Source: CAVWXT01 sp963759115
GTDB lineage: Bacteria; Planctomycetota; Planctomycetia; Pirellulales; Thermoguttaceae
Reading direction: 5' to 3'
Length of the DNA: 64,000 nucleotides
Assembly (NCBI GenBank): GCA_963759115.1
Contig: CAVWXT010000005.1
Coordinates: 1,178,001-1,242,000 of the forward strand
Both the position numbers and the translations under genes were made by a program. Positions 9,731 to 18,832 of this stretch are shown one piece after another. The notes beneath the pieces are model-generated. The model searched no databases, was not told where the DNA came from, and was given only the letters and a program-made list of their open reading frames with translations. Position 1 is the first letter of the stretch. Every line of letters begins with the position of its first letter.

Positions 9731-10171
9731 ATGACGACCGGCAGGAAATTGGCGATGGGCGGCCTTATCGTGGCGGGATTGACCGCTTACCTGGCTTATC
9801 GCGGGGCCTCGGCCAGTTGGCAATACTACCTCACTGCTGATGAGTGCCTCGCCGAAAGCGGATCGTTGATAGGGCACCGTCTCCGCGTCAGCGGCCGGAT
9901 CGCCGCCGGCACCCTTGCCGTCGACAAGGATCGAACGCGGGCTGCCTTCGCCCTGGAGGGCGAGGCAAAGAGCCTGAAGGTCGTTTGCCCCGGCCCGTTG
10001 CCCGACAATCTGGTCGAAGGCATGGCCGTGCTGGTCGAGGGACGGGTCGACGACGACGGCCTGCTGCACGGCGAAAAGGTGTTGACCCGCTGCGCCAGCA
10101 AGTACCAATCGCGGCAGCCGGCCGCCACGGCGGACGCAGCGAGCCGGGAAACGCCGGAGAACCATTCGTGA
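9731..10171 (+). CDS. ccmE: Heme chaperone CcmE, CxxxY type
   Basis: 146 residues: one N-terminal anchor helix (LIVAGLTAYLAY), then the OB-fold beta domain (RLRVSGRI, LVEGMAVLVEGRV, GEKVLTRC). CcmE takes heme in the periplasm and hands it to CcmF for attachment to apocytochromes. In classical CcmE the heme is bound covalently by the His of an HxxxY motif; here the equivalent stretch reads CASKY, so the binding residue is Cys (CxxxY), the variant described in archaea and Desulfovibrio. The gene is first of the maturation cluster and its stop overlaps the GTG start of ccmF. Confidence 0.92.
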   Translation: MTTGRKLAMGGLIVAGLTAYLAYRGASASWQYYLTADECLAESGSLIGHRLRVSGRIAAGTLAVDKDRTRAAFALEGEAKSLKVVCPGPLPDNLVEGMAVLVEGRVDDDGLLHGEKVLTRCASKYQSRQPAATADAASRETPENHS

Positions 10172-12164
10172 CGACTCTCGGCCAACTCTGCCTGCTTGCG
10201 GCCTTTGTTGCCTCGGGATACGCGGCCGTGGCCTGCTTCGTGAGTTGGCGGCGCCATCGCGACATGCTGCGGCGCGGCGGCGAAGCGGCGGCGATCGTCG
10301 GCTTTCTGACTCTCACCGCGGTTGCAGCAATTCTTTGCTGGGCGCTGCTGGCGAAGGATTTTCGCTTTGCCTACGTGGCCCAATACGCCAGCCGGTCGCT
10401 GGCCTGGCATTATGCTCTGTCGGCGTTTTGGGTCGGCCAGGCCGGATCGCTGCTGCTCTGGGCGTGGTCGGTCGGACTGTTGGCGATGGTCTATCGCTTC
10501 TGGCCGCGTCGCGCGGCGAGCCCGCTTTGCACGCCGGCCTTCGCCATCTTGATGGCCTACCAGTGTTTCCTGGTGGCGATCATGGTGTTCGGCGCGGACC
10601 CGATGCAGCCCGCTCTCACGGTTCCCCGCGAAGGCGAAGGACTCAGCCCGCTGTTGCAGCATCCGGCCATGCTGCTGCACCCGCCCGTAGTGTTTCTCGG
10701 CTATGCCGGCTGCGCGATTCCCTTTGCCTTGGCGACTGCGGCCCTGTTGAGCGGCCGATTGGACGCCCGTTGGCTCCGCGAGGCCCGAGCGTGGGCCTTC
10801 TTCGCGTGGGCCGTGCTGGGGATCGGCATCCTCGTCGGCGCCTATTGGGCGTACGAGGAACTTGGCTGGGGCGGCTATTGGAGTTGGGACCCGGTGGAGA
10901 ACGGCTCGTTGATCCCGTGGCTCCTGGCCACGGCGATGATTCATGCCGCGATGGTCTATCGGCAGCGCGGGGCAATGAAGCGGACCACCCTGTTGTTGGC
11001 CGTGGCCACGTTTGCGGCCTGCAACTTCGCCACCTTTCTCACCCGCAGCGGCATCTTCAGCAGCCTGCACGCGTTCAGCCAGTCGCCGATCGGCTGGATG
11101 TTCTTGCTGCTGATCGCTGCCCTGGCGGTAGGAGCGGCGGTCCTTCTCGTGCTGCGCCGCGCCGCGATTGCACCCGACAATCCAGTCTCCAGTCTCATGG
11201 CCAAAGAAAGCGTACTGACGGCGTCGGTCTTCGCATTGGTTCTTCTGGCCACGGCGGTGTTCGTGGGCACGGCGAGCCTGCCCGTGTCGCAAATGTTCTT
11301 CCCGCACAAGATCCTCGTTGGCGCCGGCTTCTACAACGGCGTGCTGATGCCGACGGGTCTGCTCTTGCTGGCGGCGATGGCCGTCGCGCCCTGATTGCGC
11401 TGGGCGCGCCGCCGGAGATGTGGCAGGTGAGGGCGATCCTCGCAGCGACAGGAACCGGCGTGATAGCGGCCGGTCTGTCGTGGCTCATCGGCCAGTGCAA
11501 TCCACTGTCGGCGGCCGTCGCCGGCCTGGCGGCCGCGGCCGCGATTGCCGTGGCCGCATCGTGGGCGCTGGATGCTCGCTCCCATGTTCTGGCAACCTAC
11601 GGGTTCGACCTGCTGCGAGTCCTCCGCAATCGGCGTCGAACGTATGCCGGCTATGCGATGCACTTGGGGCTGGCCTGCCTGGCCATCGGCGTGGCTGGGT
11701 CTTCGCTGGGCACGCAGCAGCACGAGGCAACGCTCGGCAAGGGAGAGTCGCTTCACTGGGCCGGGCGCGATATCCGCTTCGTCCGCCTCCGGCAACAGCG
11801 GCTTCCCGAGAAACTTGTGGTCCAGGCCGAACTGGAGGTGACCGCCGACGGAGCCGCCCCCTACACGCTGCTGCCGGCGCAGGAATACTACTCTCTCCAG
11901 AACCAGTGGAACTCGGAGGTCGCCATCCACTCCGCGTGGAGCGGCGATCTCTACACCATTCTCCACAGCGGCGAGGGCGACGAGCGGATCCGCTTCACCG
12001 TCGTGGAGATCCCGATGATGCGGTGGATGTGGCTGGCCGGCTGGATCGTCGTGGCCGGCGCGGTGCCGTGGTTTTGGCCGGCCGGAAGACGTGCCGCCGA
12101 GGCCGCGGGCGATCCGGCCGTTGAACGCGAGCCAAGCAAGACGCCCCGGCGTGCCGCGGCGTAG
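10168..12164 (+). CDS. ccmF: Cytochrome c maturation protein CcmF (heme lyase subunit)
   Basis: About 665 residues. GTG start overlapping the ccmE stop (GTGA) implies coupled translation. Many membrane helices; the tryptophan-rich WWD heme-handling motif is clear (WGGYWSWDPVENGS), with conserved His residues before and after it (LLQHPAMLLHPP). One indel near 11390, between AAMAVAP and LIALGAPPEMW, divides the reading frame; both halves fit CcmF. CcmF receives heme from CcmE and attaches it to CXXCH motifs. The stop codon is followed one base later by the second MITE-like copy, so transcription into ccmA must cross that element. Confidence 0.92.
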
Positions 12165-12165
12165 T

Positions 12166-12279
12166 AGTCCGAAACACAAGAAGTGTCGGGGTGGGTAACA
12201 CTGGCTGCTTGTCAGCCAGTGGCGGAAACACGGGCAGACAGGCTGCCCGTGGCACCCAACGCTTTTGTTGTGTCGGACC
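12166..12279. mobile_element. 114-bp MITE-like palindromic element, copy 2
   Basis: Same length and layout as 9550-9663; outer ends AGTCCGAAACA and TGTGTCGGACC, inner arms CACTGGCTG..CAGCCAGTG and CACGGGCAG..CTGCCCGTGG. It starts one base after the ccmF stop. The two copies frame ccmE-ccmF. Confidence 0.7.
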
Positions 12280-12310
12280 AGTAGTGCGAAGAGGATCACG
12301 CGAGCGACCG

Positions 12311-13003
12311 ATGATCGACTCCCAAACCGCAATTCGAGTCCGCCGATTGTCGAAGTCCTTCGGCGGCCGGCCGGTGCTCGACGCCCTCGACGTCGAGATT
12401 GCCGCCGGCCAGACCGTAGCGCTCACCGGCGTCAACGGGGCCGGCAAGACGACCTTGTTGGGCTGCCTGGCATCGGTGCTCCGGCCCGACGGCGGCGAGG
12501 TGCATTGGTTCGGTCATCGCGCCGGCGGCAACGCCGCCTTGCGCCGCCTGATTGGCCTGGTTGCCCACGAGAGCGGCCTGTACGCGAACCTGACGCTCGA
12601 CGAGAATCTGGCGTTCGCTGCGCGGATGGGCCGGATGGACGATCCCCGCCGCGCCGTCAACCATTGGTTGGGTGCAACCGGCCTGACGCCGTACGCCGAC
12701 GCTTTGCCGGCGCGGCTCTCCCGCGGAATGCGGCAACGGCTCGCCATCGCCAGGGCCTTGATTCACGATCCGCCCATCCTGCTGTTGGACGAGCCGTTCA
12801 CGAGTCTCGATGCGGCGGGCGCCGAGTGGCTGTCGGCGCCGTTGGCCAACCTGCGCGACCGTGGACGCACGATCTGTTTTGTTGCGCACGACGAAGCGAG
12901 AATCCAACGCCTGGCCCAACGCGTGCTGGAATTGCGGCAAGGCAAGGTCTACGACGTAACGGCAACGCACGACGAACGTCGCCGCCTGGCCCGCGCGGCA
13001 TGA
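12311..13003 (+). CDS. ccmA: ABC transporter ATPase CcmA
   Basis: 230 residues with Walker A (GVNGAGKTT), an ABC signature in the form LSRGM, Walker B (ILLLDEPF) and the switch His (FVAHDE). Length and position before ccmB and ccmC identify it as CcmA, the ATPase that with CcmB drives release of heme-loaded CcmE. The family signature is normally LSxGQ; the Met here is a mild deviation also common among CcmA proteins. The ATG at 12311 lies about 30 bases after the MITE-like element, which may contain or replace the upstream leader. Confidence 0.9.
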   Translation: MIDSQTAIRVRRLSKSFGGRPVLDALDVEIAAGQTVALTGVNGAGKTTLLGCLASVLRPDGGEVHWFGHRAGGNAALRRLIGLVAHESGLYANLTLDENLAFAARMGRMDDPRRAVNHWLGATGLTPYADALPARLSRGMRQRLAIARALIHDPPILLLDEPFTSLDAAGAEWLSAPLANLRDRGRTICFVAHDEARIQRLAQRVLELRQGKVYDVTATHDERRRLARAA

Positions 13004-13016
13004 AACGGAGACCATC

Positions 13017-13688
13017 GTGACCGCACAGATCTGGTGGATGATCCGCAAAGACCTGGTTTCGGAGTGGCGGAGCCGGCGGGCCTGGCCGGCCATGATCTTG
13101 CTGGGCGTCGTGGTAGCGGTCGTGTTTTCCGTGCAGATGGACTTGCCCCCCGAGTACAGGCGGCAAATGGCGGCGAGCCTGCTGTGGGTGGCGATCTTTC
13201 TGGCCGCCTCGCTCGGCCTCGACCGGTCCTTCGCCCTGGAACGCGACGACGGCTGCTGGCAGGCCCTGCTGCTCTATCCGGTCTCGCCGTCGTCCGTGTA
13301 CGTAGCCAAACTGGTGGTGAACGTGGTTTGGCTGGCCGGCCTGCAATGCGTGCTGATTCCGTTGTTCGTCGCGTTGGCCGACGTGCCGCTGCTCGGTTGC
13401 CCTTGGGCCATGATCTTGGTGGCGCTGTTGGGGAATCTCGGCATTGCCTCGGCCGGCACGTTATTGAGCGCGTTGGCCACGCGGGTCCACAAGGGCGCGA
13501 ACCTGACCGTGCTACTGGCGCTGCCCATGTCGATACCCGTCGTGCTCGCCGCGGCCGAGGCCACGCGATTGCTCGCCGAAGGTCAACTCGACGGCGCCTG
13601 GTGGGATTGGAACGCACTGCTGGCCATCTTTGCCGCCGTCTTCGTGACGGCCGGAACCGTGTTGATGGATTTCGTGGCCGAGGAATGA
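13017..13688 (+). CDS. ccmB: Heme exporter membrane protein CcmB
   Basis: 223 residues, GTG start 13 bases after ccmA. Six hydrophobic helices, with charged N-terminus (IRKDLVSEWRSRRA) and the conserved SFALERDDGCWQALLLYP region. CcmB is the membrane partner of CcmA in the CcmABCD complex that frees holo-CcmE. ccmC follows after four bases, so these genes are one operon. Confidence 0.9.
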   Translation: MTAQIWWMIRKDLVSEWRSRRAWPAMILLGVVVAVVFSVQMDLPPEYRRQMAASLLWVAIFLAASLGLDRSFALERDDGCWQALLLYPVSPSSVYVAKLVVNVVWLAGLQCVLIPLFVALADVPLLGCPWAMILVALLGNLGIASAGTLLSALATRVHKGANLTVLLALPMSIPVVLAAAEATRLLAEGQLDGAWWDWNALLAIFAAVFVTAGTVLMDFVAEE

Positions 13689-13692
13689 ACCC

Positions 13693-14403
13693 ATGCACCC
13701 GAACGAACCTATCCCTGCACGCAACGGCTGGCCGGTGCTGATGCTGTTGGCGACCCTGTTGGCGGCCGCGCTGCCGGCCATCGGTCTGTTGGCCCCGACT
13801 GAAACAACCATGGGCGACGCGCAGCGGATCGTTTACATCCACGTGCCCGTCGCCTGGCTGGGGCTGTTGGGCCTGCTGTTGATGGCCGGGGCCGGCGTGA
13901 TGTATCTCCTCAAGCGGAACCTTTCGTGGGACCACTGGTTGCAGGCCGCGGCCGAGTTGGGCTGGCTCTGCTGCGGCCTGACGTTGCTGACCGGCTCGCT
14001 GTGGGCCCACGCGGCCTGGGGAACCTGGTGGACCTGGGACCCGCGGCTCACCTCGGCCTTCATCCTGTGGATGATTTACTCAGGCTGTCTCATCCTTCGG
14101 GCGCAGTTGGACGACGCCGATCGCCGCGCCCGGCTCAGCGCCGTCTTTGCGATCCTCGGGGCGGTGGACGTGCCGCTGGTGGTCGTGGCGGCGCACTGGT
14201 TTCGCGGCATACATCCGGCCGCGGCGGCGATGGAGCCCGCGATGCGCACGGTGCTATGGCTGAGCGTCGCCGGGTTCACGGTGCTGTTCAGCGTGATGCT
14301 GGCGTGTCGACGGTCGCAGTTGCAGTTGCAGGCGATACTCGATTCGCGCGAACGGCAGGTTGTTGAATCCGGCTGGAGCGAGAAAGAACAAACCGCGGCC
14401 TGA
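13693..14403 (+). CDS. ccmC: Heme-handling protein CcmC
   Basis: 236 residues, six membrane helices. The WWD motif (WGTWWTWDPRLTSAFILW) and flanking His residues (YIHVPVAW before it, AAHWFRGIHP after it) are those that hold heme for transfer to CcmE. Order ccmABC is standard. After it a palindromic repeat separates the short ccmD-like frame. Confidence 0.92.
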   Translation: MHPNEPIPARNGWPVLMLLATLLAAALPAIGLLAPTETTMGDAQRIVYIHVPVAWLGLLGLLLMAGAGVMYLLKRNLSWDHWLQAAAELGWLCCGLTLLTGSLWAHAAWGTWWTWDPRLTSAFILWMIYSGCLILRAQLDDADRRARLSAVFAILGAVDVPLVVVAAHWFRGIHPAAAAMEPAMRTVLWLSVAGFTVLFSVMLACRRSQLQLQAILDSRERQVVESGWSEKEQTAA

Positions 14404-14445
14404 GACGTACGGAGAAGCTGTGAGTTCCTGCAAAATGGCCATTGT

Positions 14446-14515
14446 GGGAGGCGACTCCAGTCGCCGATTGTGCGGCAAAACGCAGAGAATTCGGCGACTG
14501 GAGTCGCCTCCTACA
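14446..14515. repeat. Nested palindrome GGCGACTCCAGTCGCC, copy 1
   Basis: Each arm (GGCGACTCCAGTCGCC and GGCGACTGGAGTCGCC) is itself nearly self-complementary, and the two arms are inverted repeats around a 30-base loop. The same structure with another loop occurs at 19619-19690. It lies between ccmC and the ccmD-like frame. Confidence 0.7.
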
Positions 14516-14541
14516 GAAAAATCACGGCATAGGAGGATGCG

Positions 14542-14670
14542 ATGACCGAATTTGCCACGGCGTATTTGATCGTTTGGTTTGCGATGAGCTTGTACCTTGT
14601 GCGGTTGAGCGTACATCGTCGCGGGATGTTGCGAGCCTTGGACGGCGAGGGCCCGAAGCGATGTGGCTGA
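14542..14670 (+). CDS. ccmD: CcmD-like small membrane protein
   Basis: 42 residues, ATG at 14542 with AGGAGG 11 bases before it. One membrane helix (FATAYLIVWFAMSLYLV) is followed by a basic cytoplasmic end (RLSVHRRGML). CcmD is poorly conserved in sequence but always a short single-helix protein with this charge pattern, encoded after ccmC; it holds CcmE in the CcmABC complex. Its end overlaps the next start codon (14661) by ten bases. The identity rests on size, topology and position. Confidence 0.7.
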   Translation: MTEFATAYLIVWFAMSLYLVRLSVHRRGMLRALDGEGPKRCG

Positions 14671-15655
14671 CTCTGACGCTCCTGGCAACTGCGGCGTTGG
14701 CCGCCGATCTGCCCGCCGGCGACGGCGTGATCGAGGGCGCGGTGGTTCGCGCCGTCGACCAGACGCCGGTGGCCGGGGCCGAGGTGGTGCTGCGGCAAAG
14801 ATCGACGGCCAACTGGTTTCCGTGGGCGAAACCACCGCCGATGCCCAAGGTCGGTTCCGCTTCGACCACCTGGCGGTCGACGGGGCAAATGCTTATCTGC
14901 CGGGCGCCAATCGCGACGGCATTCACTACCCTGGCCCCAGCGTGCGGTTGAACTCGCTGCGGCGTCGGGCAGAAGTGGAACTGGCCGTGTACGATGTCGT
15001 CGCTTTTCCCAACCCGCTGGTGGTCCGCCGGCATGAGATTACCCTTGCCCCCGAACCCGGCGCTCTGCGAGTCACCGAGTCCATGCTAATCGACAATCCC
15101 GGCCCAGCGTGTTACGTGGGCCAGTCGGCCGGCAAAGACGCCGAACCGCTGACGCTGCAATTGGCCATCCCCGCCAACTTCCAACGGGTCACATTTGCCA
15201 GCGAGTTCTTCGGCCGGCGGTTCTCCCTGCTGGGCGGCATGCTCATGACCAGCGTGCCGTGGCCGCCGGGCCAGCGTGAATTGAAGTTTTCCTACGTGCT
15301 GCCCAATACGCAACGGCATTGCGTGTGGCGGCGGCCCTTGGACCTGCCAAGCGAACACCTGCGAGTGTCGGTCCGCGGCGACCGGCCGGACGAAGTGACC
15401 TGCACTCTCAGCAGCGCCCCATCGCGGGAGGAGGGCGCCATCGTATTCCAGACAGGCGAACACACCTTGCCGGCTGGATATCCGTTGCGGGTGGAACTGG
15501 GACATCTCCCGGTCTCGGCGATGACCTACGCCCCCGGCATGGCGGTGGCGGCGCTCGCGGGCCTGGCACTGACGACCTTCATCCGCCGCAAACGCCCGCC
15601 AAAGACGCCGTCGCCTCATAGTCGCGCAACCCGGCCGTTGCGCCATAGCCGGTGA
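14661..15655 (+). CDS. Secreted protein with carboxypeptidase-regulatory-like domain and C-terminal anchor
   Basis: About 331 residues; an indel near 14795 splits the frame. A signal peptide (WLTLTLLATAALAA) precedes a CarboxypepD-regulatory-like beta domain (GVIEGAVVRAVDQTPVAGAE, then DAQGRFRFDHLAV), a middle beta-rich part and a C-terminal helix (MAVAALAGLALTTFI) followed by basic residues. Such domains are carbohydrate- or protein-binding beta sandwiches. Its start overlaps ccmD, so it belongs to the maturation operon; a link to cytochrome assembly is inference only. The last 77 bases overlap the convergent kinase gene. Confidence 0.6.
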
Positions 15656-16565
15656 CGCAGCAAGCCCCGGTCGCGGCAGCCAGCCGGCCCGCCTGCTCGA
15701 CGTTCATACCCCGCAGCAGCCCCGTCAACAGGCCGGCATAGAACGCATCGCCCGCGCCCGTCGTATCGACGACCGGTCCCGGCGCGGCAACGCAGGAAAT
15801 CTCGACATACTCGCCGGCGGCAGGGCTCAGCAAGGCCCCTTCACTGCCGAGCTTGACGCCCAACAGGCCCGGGGCGCCGCAGCCGCGGAGTACGTCCACA
15901 ATCTTCGCCGGGTCCGTTTGCCCCGTCTGGTGAATGGCTTCGGCCAGGCTCGGCACGTAAACATCCAGGTGCGGCAGCAGGCAGTCCAGCGGTCGCATCG
16001 TGCCGCCGCTGCCGGCCGCATCCAACGCCGTGCGGCAACCGACCCCGCGAATCGCGGCCAGGACCTCCGCCAACTCGGCCTCCAGGTTGGGCATCAGAGA
16101 GTAATAGCCCAGCAACATCATGCGGCTCTCGGCGAACAGAGCAAGATTCTCCAGGAACAGGCGCTTGTCCATCAGCCGCGGCGCGCCGACGCAATGGGCG
16201 AAAGTCCGCTCGCCGCTCAGATCGATCAGCACGGCGGTCGTGCTGGTTGCCCCTTGGGGATGCACCAACAGCCGGCCCGTATCGACCCCTTCGGATTGCA
16301 GTCGCTCGCGGATCAGAGCCCCCCACGCGTCGTTGCCGACGTAGCTGAAGACGCCAGCCTTGACGCCGAGCCGGGCCATCGCGATTCCAGCGTTGCACGT
16401 GATGCCGCCGGTAGTCACCTTGAGCGGCTCGACCTCGATCAGCCGCCCGCCGCCCAAGATAGCGTTCAGCGGGATCGGCCGCACGAGGATGTCGGCGACG
16501 CACGAGCCGCAGATTACGCAATCCAGCGCCCGCTCCATGGTCCGAGCCTCCTGGTGTTCCTTCAT
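15579..16565 (-). CDS. PfkB/ribokinase-family sugar kinase
   Basis: 328 residues. Shows the family N-terminal GG-rich part (VTTGGITCNAGIAMARLG) and the C-terminal ATP/catalytic motif DTTGAGDAFYAGLL, in which the second Asp is the base. It starts at an ATG overlapping the stop of the isomerase gene, so it is third in the aldolase-isomerase-kinase operon. In this setting it would phosphorylate the ketose released by the isomerase. PfkB kinases act on many sugars and the exact substrate is not readable; a rhamnulose- or fuculose-like ketose is my inference from the neighbouring microcompartment. Confidence 0.85.
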   Translation of the reverse strand: MKEHQEARTMERALDCVICGSCVADILVRPIPLNAILGGGRLIEVEPLKVTTGGITCNAGIAMARLGVKAGVFSYVGNDAWGALIRERLQSEGVDTGRLLVHPQGATSTTAVLIDLSGERTFAHCVGAPRLMDKRLFLENLALFAESRMMLLGYYSLMPNLEAELAEVLAAIRGVGCRTALDAAGSGGTMRPLDCLLPHLDVYVPSLAEAIHQTGQTDPAKIVDVLRGCGAPGLLGVKLGSEGALLSPAAGEYVEISCVAAPGPVVDTTGAGDAFYAGLLTGLLRGMNVEQAGRLAAATGACCVTGYGATAGLRDYEATASLAGVCGG

Positions 16566-17596
16566 CGCCCGAGCAGGTGCTCCAGGACGGCCAACTCCAG
16601 CGCCTCGTAGTCCCGCTCGGCCACGAACTTGCGGGCTCGGTCCTCGGGGAAGCTCCGCACCTTATCGACCAACTTCAGGAAGACCGCCCGGCTGTTCGTC
16701 AGGTGCTTTTGGGCCACATCGGCCTTCTGGGAGCGCATGGCCTTCACGTCCAGACCGATGAAGCGGCCGGTCGCGGCGTAGTTGGCCAATTCGAGCACGC
16801 GGACCTGGTTGTACGCACTGCGGAGGTTGGCGGCGCCAAAGGACTTGTCCTGGTCGAACTTCAGGCCGTTCTGGTCGTTGAGATGGACGCTCCAAAGCTT
16901 GCCGGCCGAGAGGGCGAAGGCCATTTCGTCGGACGGGTCGAGCCCGGCCAGCAGGGCGTGGGCCGTTTCGATCAGGCCGCCCACCCGCGCCGGCTCGACC
17001 GTGCGGTGTGCCAGCGCCAGTGCATGGCCGATCGTGGGCACGTAGGCGTGGTCCATCGGCTCGTTGGGCTTCGGCTCGATGGCCAACTCCACTTGCCGGT
17101 CGTGCTGCAGCATCTCGTTGAGCGCCTCGACGAGGTACTGGTGCGAGAGCAGGGCGTTCTTCGACTCGCGGATGTACGTGCCCTCGCGGGCGAGCCAGAG
17201 CACGATCAGCTTGGTGCCCAGGGCATTGGCGATGTCGATGGCCCGCTTCGAGCGGTCGATGGCCCAGCGGCGGCACTTGGGGTCGTTGGCCGTATAGCCG
17301 CCGTCGATGCCGTTTTCATGTTCCCACAGCCGCGGGGCGACGAACTCGGCCACCAGGCCCTCGTCGTCGAGCAGCTTCTTGACGTCGGCGGCTCGCTTCT
17401 GAACTTCCGCCGCCGATAGCCCATCGAGGTTTGGCACGGCGTCGTCGTCGTGAAATTGCACGCCGTCGAAGCCGAGCTTCTTGTACATTCCCAACTTCTG
17501 GGCGAAGGCCAGCGACGGACGGACGGGCGGCCCGAACGGGTCGGCCCCTTCGTGAATGTTCCACGGACCAAAAGAGAAGCGGTAGGCTGCGGGCAT
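16562..17596 (-). CDS. Xylose-isomerase-like TIM-barrel sugar isomerase
   Basis: 344 residues. The ATG at 17596 is chosen because GGGAGAG precedes it at good distance; an earlier TTG (17632) overlapping the upstream stop is possible. Motifs of metal-dependent aldose-ketose isomerases are visible: VQFHDDDAVP near the N-terminus, LAIEPKPNEP (metal-binding Glu), SVHLNDQNGLKFDQD (metal His/Asp) and GLDVKAMR. This is the general pattern of rhamnose/xylose isomerases. Together with the following kinase it would turn an aldose into a ketose phosphate. The specific sugar is inferred, not shown. Confidence 0.8.
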   Translation of the reverse strand: MPAAYRFSFGPWNIHEGADPFGPPVRPSLAFAQKLGMYKKLGFDGVQFHDDDAVPNLDGLSAAEVQKRAADVKKLLDDEGLVAEFVAPRLWEHENGIDGGYTANDPKCRRWAIDRSKRAIDIANALGTKLIVLWLAREGTYIRESKNALLSHQYLVEALNEMLQHDRQVELAIEPKPNEPMDHAYVPTIGHALALAHRTVEPARVGGLIETAHALLAGLDPSDEMAFALSAGKLWSVHLNDQNGLKFDQDKSFGAANLRSAYNQVRVLELANYAATGRFIGLDVKAMRSQKADVAQKHLTNSRAVFLKLVDKVRSFPEDRARKFVAERDYEALELAVLEHLLGR

Positions 17597-17628
17597 GGTG
17601 GCTCTCCCAGAATTGTGCGGTCGCGCTG

Positions 17629-18792
17629 TCAACCCAGGATCCGTTTCCAGCGCGCCTGGTTCCAGGCGAGCTTCTCCGCGGTCGTCATCTTCGCGAAGTC
17701 CGGTTCCTGGGCCACATTCTTACGGCGGCAGCCGCTGCCGTCAACCCCTGCGGCGGCGGTCGAGCCGGCGCCGCTATAGGCCGCCACACGCAGCGTTTGC
17801 CGGAGATCGTCCTCCACGCTGCGATAGGGTCGGATTCCCAACCGCCGCAACGCGGCATGATAGGATCGCACCGCCTCGCGTGGTTCGAGATGCCCGTCGG
17901 CCAGCCCGCGAAGATGCTCGATGAAAGTCAACTGGTGCTCGGAGTTGTTGATCATCCGGCCGTAGAGCGCGGCCCGGGCACCGTACTTCTTGGCTTCCCA
18001 AAGTTGATGGAAGGCGTCGAAGGTGGTGCCGGACGACCCGCCCAGGATGCCCACGATCAGCCGCGAATCGTAGCCGGCCAATTGCTCCATCGCGGCCGGG
18101 CCGTGGTAGGCGATCTTCAGGAACAGCGGCCGCGCCTTGCCCGCCACGCCTGCCAGAGTCCGCACGATCATGTCGTTGATGAATCGGGCCAGGTCGGGCA
18201 CGGGCGACTGCGGGGCGTTGGGATCGAAGACTTCGAGGAAATGGCGGAAACCCTTGGCGGCGGCCTCTTCGCGGAACGCGCGATAGGCCTCCAGCGTGCG
18301 GTGATCGAGCGCCAGGTCGTTGTTGAAGGTGACGGAGTACAGGCCCAGGTCGGCCCCCAGGGTACGCTCGCGCGGCTCGCATTGGGGCTTGCCGCACATC
18401 GCCTGGTCGATCGAGGCCGAGCGAAACGGCAGCGCCGGATGCCGGGCGTAGACGCCGCCCTGGGCCGCCCAAATGTCGGTGGTGTCGTTGGCGCGGATGG
18501 CCGGCGTCACGGCGCTATGGTCGAACAGCCGCTCGGCGATCGTCAGCACCTCGTTGGTGCTGGCGCTCATGAGCATGATGTCGAGCAGCCCTTGCCGCAC
18601 GTTCTCGCGGATCAATTGGCGATACTCGTCCAACGAGCGGAACCGGCCCTCCTGGGCGTGATGCTCGGGGCTTCGGCCCGGCGCCGCGATGCCGAAGGCC
18701 ATGTCGGCGTCCTTGGCGTCGGCCAGGATGAATTCCTGGCAGGAGGGATCGGCGAGGATGCGGGCAAGCTTCTGATCGAGCGACCTTTGCAC
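17629..18792 (-). CDS. Class I aldolase-like TIM-barrel protein (DeoC/LacD type)
   Basis: 387 residues, one frame. The stretch PLFLKIAYHG offers a Lys in the position of the Schiff-base Lys of DeoC/LacD-like aldolases, and IVGILGGSSGTTFDAF forms a phosphate-binding-like loop. It is first in a three-gene operon with isomerase and kinase (spacing 32 bases, then a 4-base overlap). It could cleave the phosphorylated ketose or a derivative; since the microcompartment encodes its own class II aldolase, this may serve another sugar. The group II intron ends only 40 bases upstream of its start, so its promoter must lie within or beyond the intron. Confidence 0.6.
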   Translation of the reverse strand: MQRSLDQKLARILADPSCQEFILADAKDADMAFGIAAPGRSPEHHAQEGRFRSLDEYRQLIRENVRQGLLDIMLMSASTNEVLTIAERLFDHSAVTPAIRANDTTDIWAAQGGVYARHPALPFRSASIDQAMCGKPQCEPRERTLGADLGLYSVTFNNDLALDHRTLEAYRAFREEAAAKGFRHFLEVFDPNAPQSPVPDLARFINDMIVRTLAGVAGKARPLFLKIAYHGPAAMEQLAGYDSRLIVGILGGSSGTTFDAFHQLWEAKKYGARAALYGRMINNSEHQLTFIEHLRGLADGHLEPREAVRSYHAALRRLGIRPYRSVEDDLRQTLRVAAYSGAGSTAAAGVDGSGCRRKNVAQEPDFAKMTTAEKLAWNQARWKRILG

Positions 18793-18832
18793 GGCGAGAC
18801 TCCAATGGACAGTCCGGACCGTCTTGTGGTTG

